Assembly: GCA_026413225.1 (NCBI GenBank)
Contig: CM048554.1
Coordinates: forward strand, 47,401,963 to 47,465,962
Length of the DNA stretch: 64,000 nucleotides
Reading direction: 5' to 3'
From: Otis tarda
Taxonomy: Eukaryota; Chordata; Aves; Otidiformes; Otididae
The notes under the pieces were generated by a model, which ran no database searches, had not been told where the DNA came from, and saw nothing but the letters and a program-made list of their open reading frames with translations. The position numbers and the translations under genes are program-made. Positions 26,486-39,900 of the stretch are shown piece after piece (position 1 is the stretch's first letter; every line of letters starts with the position of its first letter).

Positions 26486-29097
26486 GAGGTGGATAGAGAC
26501 CAGCTGATGCTGTGAAAATGATGTACCAGCCAAGTCTGGGTTTTGTGCTCATATATATATTCCCAGTATCTTCTCTAGTAGGCTGGTGAGGTTTTCTGTT
26601 TTGTTCTTTCTTTTCTCTCTTTGACAGATCTGCTGGTTTTCGGTTCATGACTCAAAAGGAAAAAAACAGATTTTAAGTGCTGCCTACCCATCCATGTGGA
26701 GAGGGCCTTCTGTAGTTAGAGCAGGGAGTGTTTTGGGGGGACTTTTGTTTGGGGTTTTTTTCAGTAGTTGAGTTTTGGTTTTGTTTTTTTTTAGGAAGAT
26801 GAAAGGAGTCAGAAAAATAAAGCTTTGCATCCATGCAGGTTTCACGCTGGAGTAAAGAATGGTACAAGTAGAACAGAGAGGAAAATGAACTTATGATCAA
26901 GAGTTTTATGCCATTTTTGCTTGATCTCTTGGGAAATAGGTGAATTTGCATGGGGCACGGAAAATTAAAAGCTAACGCACTAAGGACTCTCCACTGTTAG
27001 GTAGGTTTTCCAGACTCATTCCGTAACAGTAACAACTGGATTTTTTTTTGTCTCTGGTAACTGTTTGTTTACTCATATAAAATAAAGTTTGTCTTAATCT
27101 AGTTTCACATAGAGGCATGTTTCAATCACTGTTTCAAACGTCTGGCATACTTCGTGCAGTAAGCGTTGCCCTGTTTTTCCATGGAGAGACAACGGTCACA
27201 CTAGTGGAGTTTCTTGCCTGCCTCTGGATTTGCCTCTTTAAGTCAGAGCAGAGGACGCAAAGTAGAGCTGTGCAACACGGCTGCACCTGGGCAGTGGATC
27301 CAAGTTGACAATTTGATATGATTTACAGGAGTGAAAATAAAATTTATATGCACAATTTAATGTCTTAAAAATGAATGAATAGCACTTCTTGTCCCCACAG
27401 TGGCAGTGCTTGTGTAGAAGTTTGTATCTAAACTGTGTTGGTGAGGAGACCTTCTGTGGAGAACGAAGTGTTGTGTTTTAATGAAAATTCAGTGTACTTG
27501 TTGCATTTTTGATGATATGGCAGAGCTCTGTTTCACTGAGTATGCGGAACTCTGTGAGGATGGTGGAGAAAATACCACTGCCTTCACTTCTGACACACAT
27601 TGAGTGTGAATTATTTATGGTACTTCACTGCAAACGGAGTGTTCTGTAGTATATTTGTAAATAATGAATTCTTTATGACAAGACATCTGTGTCTGTGGAT
27701 CCTGTGTCACAGAACTGGTTTTCTAAATACACTTTATGATAAGATATCTATCCCTTTCCCCAGGCTGCCCTGTAATAAATACTTTTGTATTCCTGCTATA
27801 TCTGTTACCCATTTTGACTTAAACTCTTAATGATACACAGATAGAAAAATATGTAAAGGTTTGTGCTGTTTGTTGTGAGTTGATATGCTGTTAAGCTTAT
27901 TTTATAATAAGAATTAGGTATCGTTATGCCTTCTGATTTTTGTGTTGTGTAAAATCAGGTTAGTGGAAGATTTATGTGCCATATAGATTAAGTTTCATTC
28001 TTCTAACTTTCCAGGAGAGTACATATTTTTGTAAGACTGTACTTATTAACTTAAAAAAGAAAGCAAAACAAACAAACAAAACACACGAAAAAACACAACT
28101 AGTTTCTAGTTATGCTAGTGGTCTGTGGAGGTAACAGAAATGTGAAGTGCAGTGTGCAGTTCAGCACGGCCATAGAAGAAATGGGGGATGGTTGCCTGTT
28201 TGGCCTAGTATGTGACTTTGGGGCTAACTTCCTCCTTTGCTTGTCTGTGTAGTTTGAGTAGGACTCACTGAAAGGCTTGATTTGTATAGGACCCTTCTAC
28301 AGTGCGTTCCCTAACGGGATGCTAGCAAAACTTTTCTGGCTCTTTAAAATAGTCAGTGGCAACACTGAGTGTAAACTGCGTACCCTTTGGAAAATGTTAA
28401 TAATGCCCTTTAAACATCCCACCTACTTACTTCTTGCCATGGGGTTGTGAAGGAGGCTGCTTTACCTGCTCCCTGCGATCTCCCGTGTGAGTGTGGTGAG
28501 CATTTTGGTGACGCAGGAGAAGCCACCACCTTGGGGGACCGCAGATTTGTGGCCACCAGCGGGTGACTGAAGGGCCAACCTTGCCTTTGCTGACTGACCC
28601 GCTTGTGCGGCTGTCCAGTGAACCACTGAAAAGATCCAAGTTGTAAAAATGATTTGCCATGAGGAAAAGGCCAGTTTGTCACCCAGCCTGTTTCAGTAAT
28701 CTGTTTTTCCGCGTGGTCCATGGCTGGATCCTGCTAGCTCGGTGAGGGAGCAGCTGGTTGGGGTTAAGGTTGGGAGCTCTGCAGGGCAGATCAGCAGCAG
28801 AGCCCAGGGCCAAGTGGAAAGCTGGCTGGCCTGGTTGCTGGCCAGCATTGTCCAGAGGCATTTTTGGAGCAACTGCGGAGGAAGCAGCACCTTTACCGTT
28901 TGTTGAGCCGATGTGATACGCTGGTTACAGTGCCACATGGATGAGAAATGTGCCAAGAGAGAAAAATACTTTAGTTTTGGTATGCTTTAAAAAACCTGTA
29001 TTTTCCTTTTGCAAAGAGGATGGAGAGTCTTCCATTAAATTACTTCCTGCATACCCTTCCTTGTCAGTGCGTGGTGCCTAGGCAGCAGTGTCCCAGC

Positions 29098-29165
29098 CTG
29101 CCCCCCTGCCATCCTCCCCTCTTCTCCCCATCACTTCTCCTCCTCTTCCCCCCGCTTCCCCACCC
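29098..29165 (+). repeat. Pyrimidine-rich tract
   Basis: Almost pure C/T over about 65 bases (CCTGCCCCCCTGCCATCCTC onward, with rare A and G). Such mirror-like homopyrimidine DNA can form triplex or i-motif structures. It is also a mutation-prone simple repeat. Confidence 0.8.
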
Positions 29166-32100
29166 TATAATTACTCCTCAGGAACTTAGTACCAGTTACC
29201 AGTTGTCAGTCACTCAATTTAGCAGCTAATGTACTAGTAAGTCTTTTTAATTCCCTCAAAAAGAGAAAGAAGTTGATGCTGGATGCCCTCCTGCCCCTGC
29301 ACAGCTGCTGCAGTTGCCTAGCAGCCTGCAGGAGGCACCAGGAGGAGCAGCTCACCCCTCCTTGAATCATCTGCCCAGAGAAATGAGAAGACAGTTATTA
29401 CTGGTTAGGTTCGTTAACATTTTTTTTTCTTTTTTTTCTTCTCTCTGTCTCTCCTGCATGCACATACACGCACACACACTTACCTGCCTCTGCTCAGCAG
29501 TTTCTCACGAGCTGTGAAATGGAGTCTCCTGCATTCAGGCAGCTCTGGCTGCTCACAGGCTTATGCGAAATAACGCAGTAACCGTCGCGAATGGCTGTGA
29601 GGTCTTAGTCTGCAACGTCGCAAATGTACTGCTTAGATGTTTTACTGTCTTCTGAAAGAGTGGGGTTGGTTTGGCACTTCAGCTGACGAGGTCGTGGTTT
29701 TGCATGCTGGCCTCTTAAGTTTTCCATTTTTAGTTGCAGGGTGCTCAGCGCTTCTCACAGCTTTTCCTCGCAGGCTCTGACAGAGTAGCTCTGTTCAATT
29801 TTCCTGTGGTAGCTGGAGACATTTCCAGCTTTCAGCCAAAAGTTGTGGCCTCTTCTGTTACCAGGACTGGTAGAAAAGGATACCTGCCCCTGCCTTGGCC
29901 ATGCTGCTGCTGGGTGGTTGAGAAGTTGGATGGAGGATGTGGGATGACCAGGGCAGGCTGATGTGTGTTGGGTTATACTAAGGCTGCCCCTGGGAACAAA
30001 AATCACCCTGAAAACACAGTGGGTGGCCAAGGATGTTGGTGTCTGTTAAACTGCCACAGTGGCTTTGGTGCACACGAGGGATGGAGGCTTGGGTGGAGGC
30101 TCTGAAAGAAGATGCATACCAAGATGTCATTTGTAGAACATCAGCTTTGTTCCAGAAGGATTTCTTTAAACTTGAGCTGGAGAAGAAAGGATTAAGAATG
30201 CCTCTAACCCCTGGTACGTCCAATTAACTAGCTCACTGCTTATCTCACCGTGATCGTAAGTGCCAGTGTGCTGTTTTGGAGCGGGTACTATTCTCAAAGT
30301 GATAGACCTGTGAGGTGTCCAGTGCAGAGGGATCTGTCCTTGCTTCTTTTCTCCTCTCAGGACATCTGTTTCTGATAGGCACCTCTGATTTCAGTGGTCG
30401 TGAATGATGCAGACAGAGAAGCTGCTGGCTGTAACAGTCACGTGTCAGCCAGTTTCATGTGTCACTGTACTTTTCAATTTAAGGCAGATTCCTAGATAGC
30501 CGTGAACCTAGAGTCGGAGGAATGAGCACATGATTTATATGAAGTAGTATAGCGGGTGGATTGTCTTTTTAAAGGCTAATTGTGTTAATTTGCTTGAGAC
30601 ACAATTATCTCAATGGGATTGATTTGTTTAATTAACTCAGGATGCCTGCAGGTTAAATAGTGAGTATAAATAGAAGGACAGTGGGGAATGTATCACTAAT
30701 GTTTGTATTGCAGAAGGATTGACTCATATGTAAATGAAGTGCTGCAAGCCTGCCAGGCTAACCTACTTCTGGGGTGGTTTCTAGATACAAAAAAATTCTC
30801 TCGTGCTGTCATGCATAACACAGGGCTCGTACACTCAGGAATAAGTTGGTGAAGAGTGTACACTGTAGTACTATTGACAAAAATACCTTGCTTCTGTTAT
30901 AAATACCTTGTGTGTGAGCACTTTTGTGAACACTGCGAAGGGATGGTGTCTGAGGGATGAGCTTTGTGCCGGACCACTGCCATGTCGCTGTCTTAATGCG
31001 CCCCAGCAGCTTCTTCAGTGTGTCAGTCCTCTTGTGAGAAATCAGCGCGCTTTCTTCTTTCAGACATTGCAAGGAGCACTTCTGAACAGAGTGTGCAAGT
31101 ACCCTGTATCTAGCTTTCGTAGGCTGAAGCCTCCTAACAAAGCTTTGTATGTTCCCTTGTTCCCAGCTTCCTCTGCCCTACTGTGTGGACACACCGCTCC
31201 GCACTTCTGCAAAGGATCAGGTATCTTAAGGGACCAGTTCTGCAACCTGTGTATGTGTGTACTTTGCCCACTGTTTGCCAGGGCGTACCTGGAGTTTAAC
31301 ATGTCCTTTGTCCTAAAGTGGACAGTTATGTTCAAATCCCAAAGGGGAAATTCTGAGCCTTTTCTGCTGGCGTTTGGGCCTGTGCCATGAAAATCTTGCA
31401 TCCTACAAAGGCAGGTGCTTCTGATTTTTCCCCTACCTAAGTAATTTACTCATTGTCATGAACTGTATAAAACCATAGTCTCTCTCTGAATCTTTCCAAG
31501 GTCTTTGTCATAGCTTGTGGCAAAATATTGTGCAAACTGAGCACTGAATTAAAATAAAAACAACAGAGCACTGCCGCAGAACCAAACCAACTAAACAAAC
31601 ACACATTTCCTTTTAGCTGCTTTAAGTGTATTCCTGTTTCAAAGATGCCCTTGCTTCTGTGTGAGAAGAGTGTATAGGAGCACTGCAGTCTTTCACAATT
31701 TTTTTTTTTAAATATCCTTGATAACTTATCCATCTCCTATTAGTGTGGTTGCTTCAAACTTCTCCACCTCTTTCTATACAGACATCTGTCTTTGTCCTGA
31801 ATTATTCTTGTCCCCATTTTCTGAACCTTTTACTACATCAGCTATCTCAAGAAGAGATCAGATAAGAGCAGAACACAGCACTCTGATGGAGAACGTGCTT
31901 CTGATTTATGCTGTGGCACAACAGTGTTGTCTGTCTTATCCTTTAGATGATCATGTGAATGCTTTCGTCTTTAAAATGGAAAAAAAAAAAGAATATTTCT
32001 AAGTTGTATCTTTGTATATCTAGCAGTGTTTTTCATTTATTTGCTGAAGACTTGATTCAGATACTGAGTTACTCCAGAACTGTTAAACCCAACAATGAGT

Positions 32101-32391
32101 TTTGAGTGCCTCACATTTTTCATTTAAATGCACTTTGCTTTTTATTGATCTGCAGTGGATTTAATTTGCCCCTTGGCCTGGCCTTGCATGGTTCATCTGG
32201 AATTCTTTCCAATCTTCTCTGGTTTTGACGAACTGTAAATAATTTTGTCAACTGTGGATTTTAGCTGTTCAGGTTTTTGGGCAGAGGGGAAAGGAGGTGT
32301 TGCCTTCGTGTCTTCCTGTTCGTTCAAGAATACATGAAACACTACTATCCCCAGTATAGAGCTGAGGGCATCCCTCCCTTGATTTCTTTTC

Positions 32392-32414
32392 TTTTTTTTT
32401 TTTTTTTTTTTTTT
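32392..32414 (+). repeat. Poly-T run (23 T)
   Basis: An uninterrupted T-run, preceded by TTTCTTTTC and followed by CCCCC. No adjacent element end could be recognised, so it is scored as a simple repeat. Confidence 0.9.
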
Positions 32415-34685
32415 CCCCCTTATGGGAAGCTGTTTCTTTTGTTCTCATGTATTTTCTGTGTCTCTGCTGCTTTCTAATCTGCACAAATGCTCTTCCTAAT
32501 AAACTTCAGTTTTTTTAGTAATGTGAAAGAATTTTGTCAAATATTGTTTCCAAGTCCAATTCCCAGCCTTTTTAATCCATGCTGATGTTGACAAGCCAAA
32601 AGTACTCATGAACAGCAAAGAGAAAAGTAGGGAAGTGTGTATCTGTTGGAGAAACTAGGCTTGGAAAATTGTATCCTGTTGGAAGTATTTGAATTGCATG
32701 CATCAAGCCTATAGCTCTTCCATCTAAAGGACACTGTTGCTGCAGCCTTTGTTTGCGTTGCTCGTTGTTATATCCTCATCTTTCATTTAGGATCACTCCA
32801 TTTTGAATGCAGAGTTTTACTGTCTTTCAGGCTACTTCCAGTGACAGTAATTGTCCTGCTTTGTCTACCTGAAGAAGAGTTGAGGCTTCGGTTTATTGAG
32901 AGGGTTTTGATTCTAGTAGCAGGTCTTTCAGCTTTTCCACCCCTGCCTTCTGCTGAGAAGATTCCCCTTTCTGTACACTTCACTTGAAGGCAGGACATCT
33001 GTATACATCCTGACTTCTGAAAATATTGGAGCCCTGGAAGAAATGTCGTACTTCTTCCATCTTGCCGTCAGCCCACAGAGCGCTGTTACTCTGTTGTCAA
33101 GACAGAGACTTCAGCCTTCCTGGTGTTCAGCAGAGGTGCTGTTTTGCCCTGGCTTCGAAATGTATGTTTCTCTCCTGCCGGTAAAGCAGCATTTACCAGG
33201 CCTTCAGCTAGAACTAAGTTTACCAAGTAATGCCATTTTATCTTTTTCAAGTAAATACTACAAAGGCAAGCGGGAGGGGGCCTCTGTAACTCTCATCAGT
33301 GATCTCCCAACATGTGTGGTTGTTAGGAGGGTTTTGATTCCCCTTCGCCCGTTCTGTTTGGGTTCGTGTAAGACGGCGATATCTGAGGATGATTTGAGGT
33401 CTGTTGAAGGAAACCTTGCAAAGAAAGCTTCTTCAAGTTTCTTTGAAGCTCAGGAGTTAAGGAATAGCAACTTTTCTTCCCAGGACACAATTTCTGACCC
33501 AGTTATGTAGATTTCAGTGAGAGGGCTTCATTGATGTAAACCAATTTTGGTTCTGCCTTAAAAACGCTGTGGGGAAAAGGTCTTTGTACAAGGTTTGGTT
33601 TTAGTTTGTTTTTTAATCTGCTACAGTATTGAAATATTAAATAACTTAATACTGCAAGAGCTTATTCTTTGCAGTCCGTGCCTTTCCCTTCGAAAAAGTG
33701 AATACATCTCCTCACAGGCACTTTGAAAATGATGTTACACAGATGTACAGAGATGCATGTGTACATGTGCGCGCACACCCCAACAGCACTGTGAGTTCAG
33801 CTTTGAAAGCCTGGGGCGGTGAGGGAGTAAGATTGTGGAGGAGATGCACTAAGCTGGTTGGACTGGAGTCTATCTAACACTGTGTATTTAACTTCAGAAA
33901 TCATGAAGTACCGTGCTTTTGTAATGTACGTATTTTGTGTGTCCGAAAGCGTACTCAGACGTACTCAAAATACATTTTTCCAGTGCATAGTATTTCTAAA
34001 TTACAGATCCCTCACACAGAAAAGATGCAGCATGCATTTCTACAAAATTACAAGAAAGTTTCTTCCAGACTCCCCAGGATGGTTAACTAGAGCAGTTCTA
34101 GGCATTTTGTCCTGTATATTATCTCAGTTCAGGAAAACATGCCAGTGCATTTAATGGCCTCACAGATTTCTTTAAAGATAGGTTCAGAAATTTGTACAAT
34201 AGATTATAGTAGCTTAGCAGAGACCAGGTAAGGAAAACTGATTATGAAAGACACATTAGGCACTTCAGAGAAAGTTAAAATAAAGTGCAAATCATTATTT
34301 CTCTTGGAGCGGACCCTTACAGGAGTTCAAACTGAGTAATGCAGCTGGATGGAGAAGCAGGTTACGTGTGCTGCAGGGACTGCTTGGGACGAGGCAGTAC
34401 CAGTATGACAAATAACAAAGGGGCCTGCAGATAGACTAAGGAGTACGTTGATTCAAATTCTGGGTTTATTTTTAAAAACTCCTACAGGATGATGTTGTGA
34501 AACTGTCAGGAACCACCAGGGATGTGGATGAAAAACTACAAAAGATATCAAGTTAAAAAAAAAAAAGTCAGAAACAAGGATTGTCTGGAAAAGGTTCAAG
34601 CAAAAATGCTGTACAAACAAAGGCTGTATCTTGTGGCTCTTTTAAGTAAGCCATGCAAAGCCCTAACTGTCTTTTTACTGCAGAA

Positions 34686-34690
<5 letters not shown>

Positions 34691-34718
<28 letters not shown>
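34691..34718 (+). repeat. Poly-T run (28 T), longest in the window
   Basis: Twenty-eight consecutive T. It is followed by CC and ordinary sequence, with no target-site duplication or SINE body recognised on either side. Confidence 0.9.
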
Positions 34719-36192
34719 CCTCTGTGGTACTTTAGAAAGCCATGTCTTCAGGTAAAATTAAATTTGACTTGCTTTTGTCTTTATATTGTGGATATTGAGT
34801 TACCTGCTTACTGGATACATGCTTGTCATGCAGGCCATCTAAGATGCCATCAAGGGATGATATCCTTGAAGGATATTTTCCTTGTGGTGCTAAAAATAAT
34901 ACATTCTGAAATGGAAAATGCATTTCTCCATATTATTTTATAAGATTTAAGTACTTCTTGTTTTTTTTTTTTTTCCCCTGTTGCCCTCACTGAAGTGCAG
35001 AAAATAGGTTGACTGAAAGGCTGACTATCAAATTAAATTTGTGCATGTTTTAAATAACTTTTCACATTGAATCTCTTGAGATTTTTATCCCTGTATCTGC
35101 AGAAATGTCAGTGAAATTTATCTTAGTCCAAGATTTTACCAGGGCGAAATCTCAAAAATGTATGTGTTCATTCCCTTCACTTTTTTTTTTTTCTTTCTTT
35201 CTGGTTCTACACCAAGTTGTGCCTCTTCTCTCTTCCATTGGGTGCCTTTTCCTAGTGCTGCTTGCCCAGATGAGTTTAGATTTGGGAGACACAGGCACAT
35301 CTGCTTTTATCAGGCAGCTGTTACACTCCTATGTTTGTGTATGGATTTCTGTTTGCTGTAAACCAACTTGTTTATCATGGCTCATTTGTAGGGACTGGAG
35401 GAGCTTCTTAGCGCTACATAATATTCTGTGCAAGAGAAGGTTGTTGCAGTTAGGAATAAGTAGTTCATAAAGTAGGACGAAGCTGTTTTTTACAGGAAAA
35501 CTTGCCCTATTTTGCATGTTTCTTTTGAGTGACGAGTGAAAAAAAAATTATGATTTTTGCTCTTAATTCTGTGAATTCCTGTAATGTTAAGAAAAAATAT
35601 GAATAGAATTTACAAGATTATTGCAAGATTATGCAATGGTCCCATATCTGTGAGCAGTTCAGGGAAAAAAGTCACTGCTACTTGTACTGTCACTTAAATA
35701 TGATATGAGAGAGAGACACTTCCCTCCCCTGCTTCCTGCCTCCTTTTATGTTCTTTGCAATGTGAATATACTAACACCTATTTGAAAGTTATTTTTATCA
35801 CCGAGGCCTTCTCCTTTGCATCTGCCTCAGAAACAATGCGTGCTTCTTGGTGGCATGTGTTTGTTTAATCTAAGGAAGAGTAGAACTTGTTCAGGTGACT
35901 GCAGAAGCAGTAACAATTGTTCGCCTGAGAAGATGGTAGCATGCATTTGTTTATCTCACCTGTAAGGTGTCTTGTAATCGCTTTTTCCAGATGCAAATGA
36001 TAATTTCCTAGGACAGAATAGTTGATGGATGCAAATACTCTGTGAATTATACTCGCATCAGTCACCTGTGCTGCAACAAAGGAAGAGAAAGAAAATGGAT
36101 AGTGGTCCTTGTTCTGCAGTGTGTTGAGGGCCCTTGACTTGCCCTGAGGCAAATAAACAAAATAAATAGATACAATAGAACAGAATTTTTAC

Positions 36193-36388
36193 TTTTTTTT
36201 ATTTTTTTTTTTTTTTATTCCTCCCTCAGCTCCTCACCACTTCTGGTTTTGCATAGATGTGGTGGAACTGTTGTTTTTGAGTGTTAAATAATATACATAC
36301 TTATATAAGAACAAGCTCTATCCCTTTTTTTTTGTGGGAGTGGTACTCTGTGTTAGGAATTTTTTTTTCTTTTTTTTTTTTTTTTTTT
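36193..36388 (+). repeat. Cluster of poly-T runs
   Basis: T-runs at 36193-36200, 36202-36216 and 36371-36388, with shorter ones between. A further run of 21 T lies at 37170-37190. Confidence 0.85.
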
Positions 36389-36659
36389 CCCAGACATACG
36401 ACAGCAGCTTTAAGGGCTGCTGAGTTTCTCACAAAATTTCTTCCTTATAGTGCTGTCCAGTGGAAAAGGCCGGCTGTTTAGTGACTTGTATGTGGTTCGG
36501 AAGGTGAGCTCAAGCATGTGCTACGTGCCGTTCGGCTTTTGCTACCACAGTGGCCTAATAGCACGCATGGAGCTTTGGTATGTTCAGTGGTTGTTCTAAT
36601 TTGGCAGTTCTTATGGGTGTCTTACGGGTGGTTTGGTAGGTGGGCAGCTTTATGTGGTT

Positions 36660-36677
36660 GGGGGGGCGGGGGGGGGG
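36660..36677 (+). repeat. G-rich run
   Basis: Seven G, one C, then ten G. It can form a quadruplex in principle, but with single-base loops and ambiguous register. It is also a likely place for sequencing-length error. Confidence 0.8.
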
Positions 36678-36947
36678 TTGGTGTGTTTTAACGTTAAATA
36701 CAGTTCCAGAGATGGCTCTCTCATGCTTCTCTAGCATAACAGCAGAAAAGTATTGGATCTTTGATGTTTGCCTTGCAGAAAGTTTTCCCTCCTCTGTGTT
36801 TTGTACCATTGCACCTGCCTTGTGGCAGCCTGCTTTCCTGTGACCTTGTCTTCGTTAGCAATGCATTGCAGCCTATCTGCAAACCAAATGATGTCTGGTC
36901 CCTAAAAAGCTGGTACTGGTTAGTTATAAAAAAGGTGTAACTGAACC

Positions 36948-36992
36948 TACTGCAGTTGCAGTTTATGATACAAACTGCAAAAGACAGCAGTA
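36948..36992. repeat. Imperfect hairpin
   Basis: TTGCAGTTT (36956-36964) pairs perfectly with AAACTGCAA (36972-36980) around a 7-base loop. After an internal bulge, TACTGC (36948-36953) pairs with GCAGTA (36987-36992). The 15 paired bases are shorter than a typical pre-miRNA stem. Confidence 0.75.
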
Positions 36993-39900
36993 AGCAGTAC
37001 CAATAACGCGATGTTGTGCTAAGTTTAGGCTTCTGATCAGATCAGCTAATTTCATTAGGCTCCTGACTTCATTAAGCCCCTTGGCAATCGGTAGACACAG
37101 AGGGCCTTTTCTTCAGGGCAACTCATCAGGAACTGTATTTCAGTGCTCTGGGTCACCTTCTTTTCTGGATTTTTTTTTTTTTTTTTTTTTCTCCTCCCTG
37201 CCTTTTTTTTTTGTATTGGCTATATAGAAAACCTGGAAAGATGAGCCAACCAAATTGGCCGTGGTATCAGTTGGACAGTTGCACCTACAGTTGTCAAGTG
37301 GGACATCTGTGGAGAAGTGTAACAAAGGCATTGGTCTGAAGTTCTGTTTAAATAGCGCCCAGTGCAAAATACTTTCTGTAGGCTTGAAGGAATGCTTACA
37401 TCTTAAGGAAACGCATATACCTGCATTTATACCTTTTCTGAATGCAGTAGGCCTTTGGTAAATTGACAGAGATACAAGATCGGCTCCTGAATCTCCTCAC
37501 TGTTAAGAGCAAAGTACAAATTGAAACTAGTCAAATGGGTTGCAGAAACTAACACACATCACTTACTCCTTTCAGTGAAGTGCTTGCTAGCATATGAGCA
37601 TCTGTATACAGACAGAGCCCTCCTGTGCTGCTCACAGCTGGTGATAGGCATTTTCTATGATATTAGAAACTGCTTTAAAATGTTCTACCGAACAGAAGCC
37701 CAAAATGTTCTTGTAGGTATTTATTTCCTAAATAAACTGGCAAGCCAGAGAGGACGAGAGCATTTGAGAGAGCATGCAAGTGTTTGATGCAACCGCATGA
37801 ATTTGAAAAGATGGAAAATTTTGTATCTGGTGTGATTTGGAAAAGTACTGTTGAACCACACAAAATTTATTTTGTTTCTATTTTAAAAATGAAATTAAAA
37901 ATTGCTATAGGAGTTTTTCCCCTATGATTTTACATTTTTGAGTAAAAGCCTAACGACTTGGACCGGGCTAGTAGCTGGCTGGTGGAAACATAGGGCCATC
38001 CTCATAGGGCAAGGTTGGGAGAAGTAATGTGGTGCAAGACTGTGTGACCCCTTTTACTGAACATGCAGGTCTGCTATTTGTTACTGGAGTTCATCATTTA
38101 TGGTTGTAAACTATAAACTGAGGGGGCGAAGGATGTGGGTGGTATAACTCCAACCTATGCTGTTGTCATTTGAGGGGTGTATGGTGCTGCCTGTGGAGGG
38201 GCTATGCCTTAACCCCATCACCAAACTGAATTTGGTGGCAAATTTGAGGGATTTGCTGTCCAAATATGCAAAGCCAGTCCTTGGTGAACCTGCCATGGTT
38301 TCAGGGAGATGTTTCAGCCATCTTTGGAGACCTTAATTGCATGTCACCTGCTTGTGTACACCAGTTTCTCCCACACATGCGTTTTTACACTTGTTTTCTC
38401 CACTCCTCCCGTTACTTCCCATATGCTGCTCTAGCTGCAGGTAGCGCAAAGGGGGCTGCCTGGGCAGACCCCAGCGTTGACTCCTAGGGCTCTTCTTCAT
38501 TCTGTCCAAAATCAGTAAATATGGACTTGCTGAGCAGAAAAGATGTATTTCTATCTCTAATGGTCACCTCTTCGTTTTACAGGTGAGGAGAATGGGTTTA
38601 ACTTGATAATTTGATGGAATGTATATTTAAATTACTATTAAAATGATATCTTAGGAAAAATGTTAATGTATCTATGGAAAAAAGAACTATTTTAGATAGT
38701 TCATTGAGGTAAATCTACTTGTCAAAGAATTTATTATTTGAGTTGTGTGGTCTTTCTGAATGCATTCGACATGCTTGTTATTCACTAGTACCATTTGTTT
38801 CCTGTCTCATTATATAAGTTAGCAAGCCACTGTAGGGTTACCTTTATTTTTATTTGCATTAGAAATTGCACCATGAAAAATGTTCTCGTTGGTTTGCCTG
38901 CTGCTGAGCCAAGAGCTGTAAATAAAGTGGTTTCTAATTGAAATACAGGAGAACCACAGAATCATTATAATTAATGTACTCCCTGGGTTTTTTTTGGTTT
39001 TTTTTTGTTTTTTTTTTTTTAATATATATGTTGCCACATATCTCTTTTCATGAAGTGAACCAAGTTTCTCTTCCTCCTAGTTATACTTAACTTGAAATAG
39101 TCACTTTTTGCTGAAACAAGTGCTCCAGACCTCTGTTGAACATTTATAGCTTTCCACAGGTGTGCCTACCTCTGGTGCTGTTAGTGTTTCTGTATGCTTT
39201 TCTGGGTAAGTGGATGGTGCTATGAAGAATACCTGAGGCTACTTTTTTTGTCTTTGTTTTAATTATAGAATTCACCTAGGGAGAAAAACACTTTTAGATA
39301 GGAGTAAGGAAAAGGTATTTTGTGGGAAAGCATCAATGTGAGCATCTTGTGATCTGCAGGCAGATGTTGCCGAGAAGTGGTTTGCTGGTTTTGACTTGGA
39401 TGGTGGGCACCCTTTGCCACTCGTGTTTTAATGGAATATTCCATCTGCTGTCTAGCCAGAGCTCTTTCTGAACATGGAAGTTTTGTGCCAAATGTAACAT
39501 CAAATCAAGAGAAAAGAGGTGTGGTGTTTTCTTCAGTACACCATAAATGTTAAAACTCAATGTGCCTGAGAGGGTGATTAAATCCGGATCTTTTTCTGTA
39601 TCTGGTTCTTTGCTTATTTTAAAACAGCAAATATGTGTAATTCCAATTGGTTGTTAATTTGGAAACACATAGGCAAGTATCCTTTTTATCTGTAAACGGC
39701 TGTTTCGTTGTTTTTTTTAGTTAACTAATTTGATATTATCTGCTTTATTCATAGAGTTCTCATCACACACTATCTAATGTGTTGGATTCCTGCTTCTTGT
39801 GATGAATGTTATTTTTACCCTTTTTGCAAAGGCAGGTGTTATGCCACTAAATAGTTTGTGGTTTGTTTGTTTATTTATTTTTAAAAAAAAAATTCTGCCA

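Noticed and set aside
30908-31390. 160-codon ORF on the plus strand, overlapped by a minus-strand ORF at 31060-31401
   Set aside because: Open frames on both strands over the same bases and no recognisable product suggest chance.
33043-33510. 155-codon ORF on the plus strand
   Set aside because: No family resemblance or flanking splice signals; the length is within chance for 64 kb of DNA.
38565-38605. GTTTTACAGGTGAGGAGAAT, like a minus-strand MIR core
   Set aside because: Only about 25 bases agree and neither flank continues the MIR consensus.
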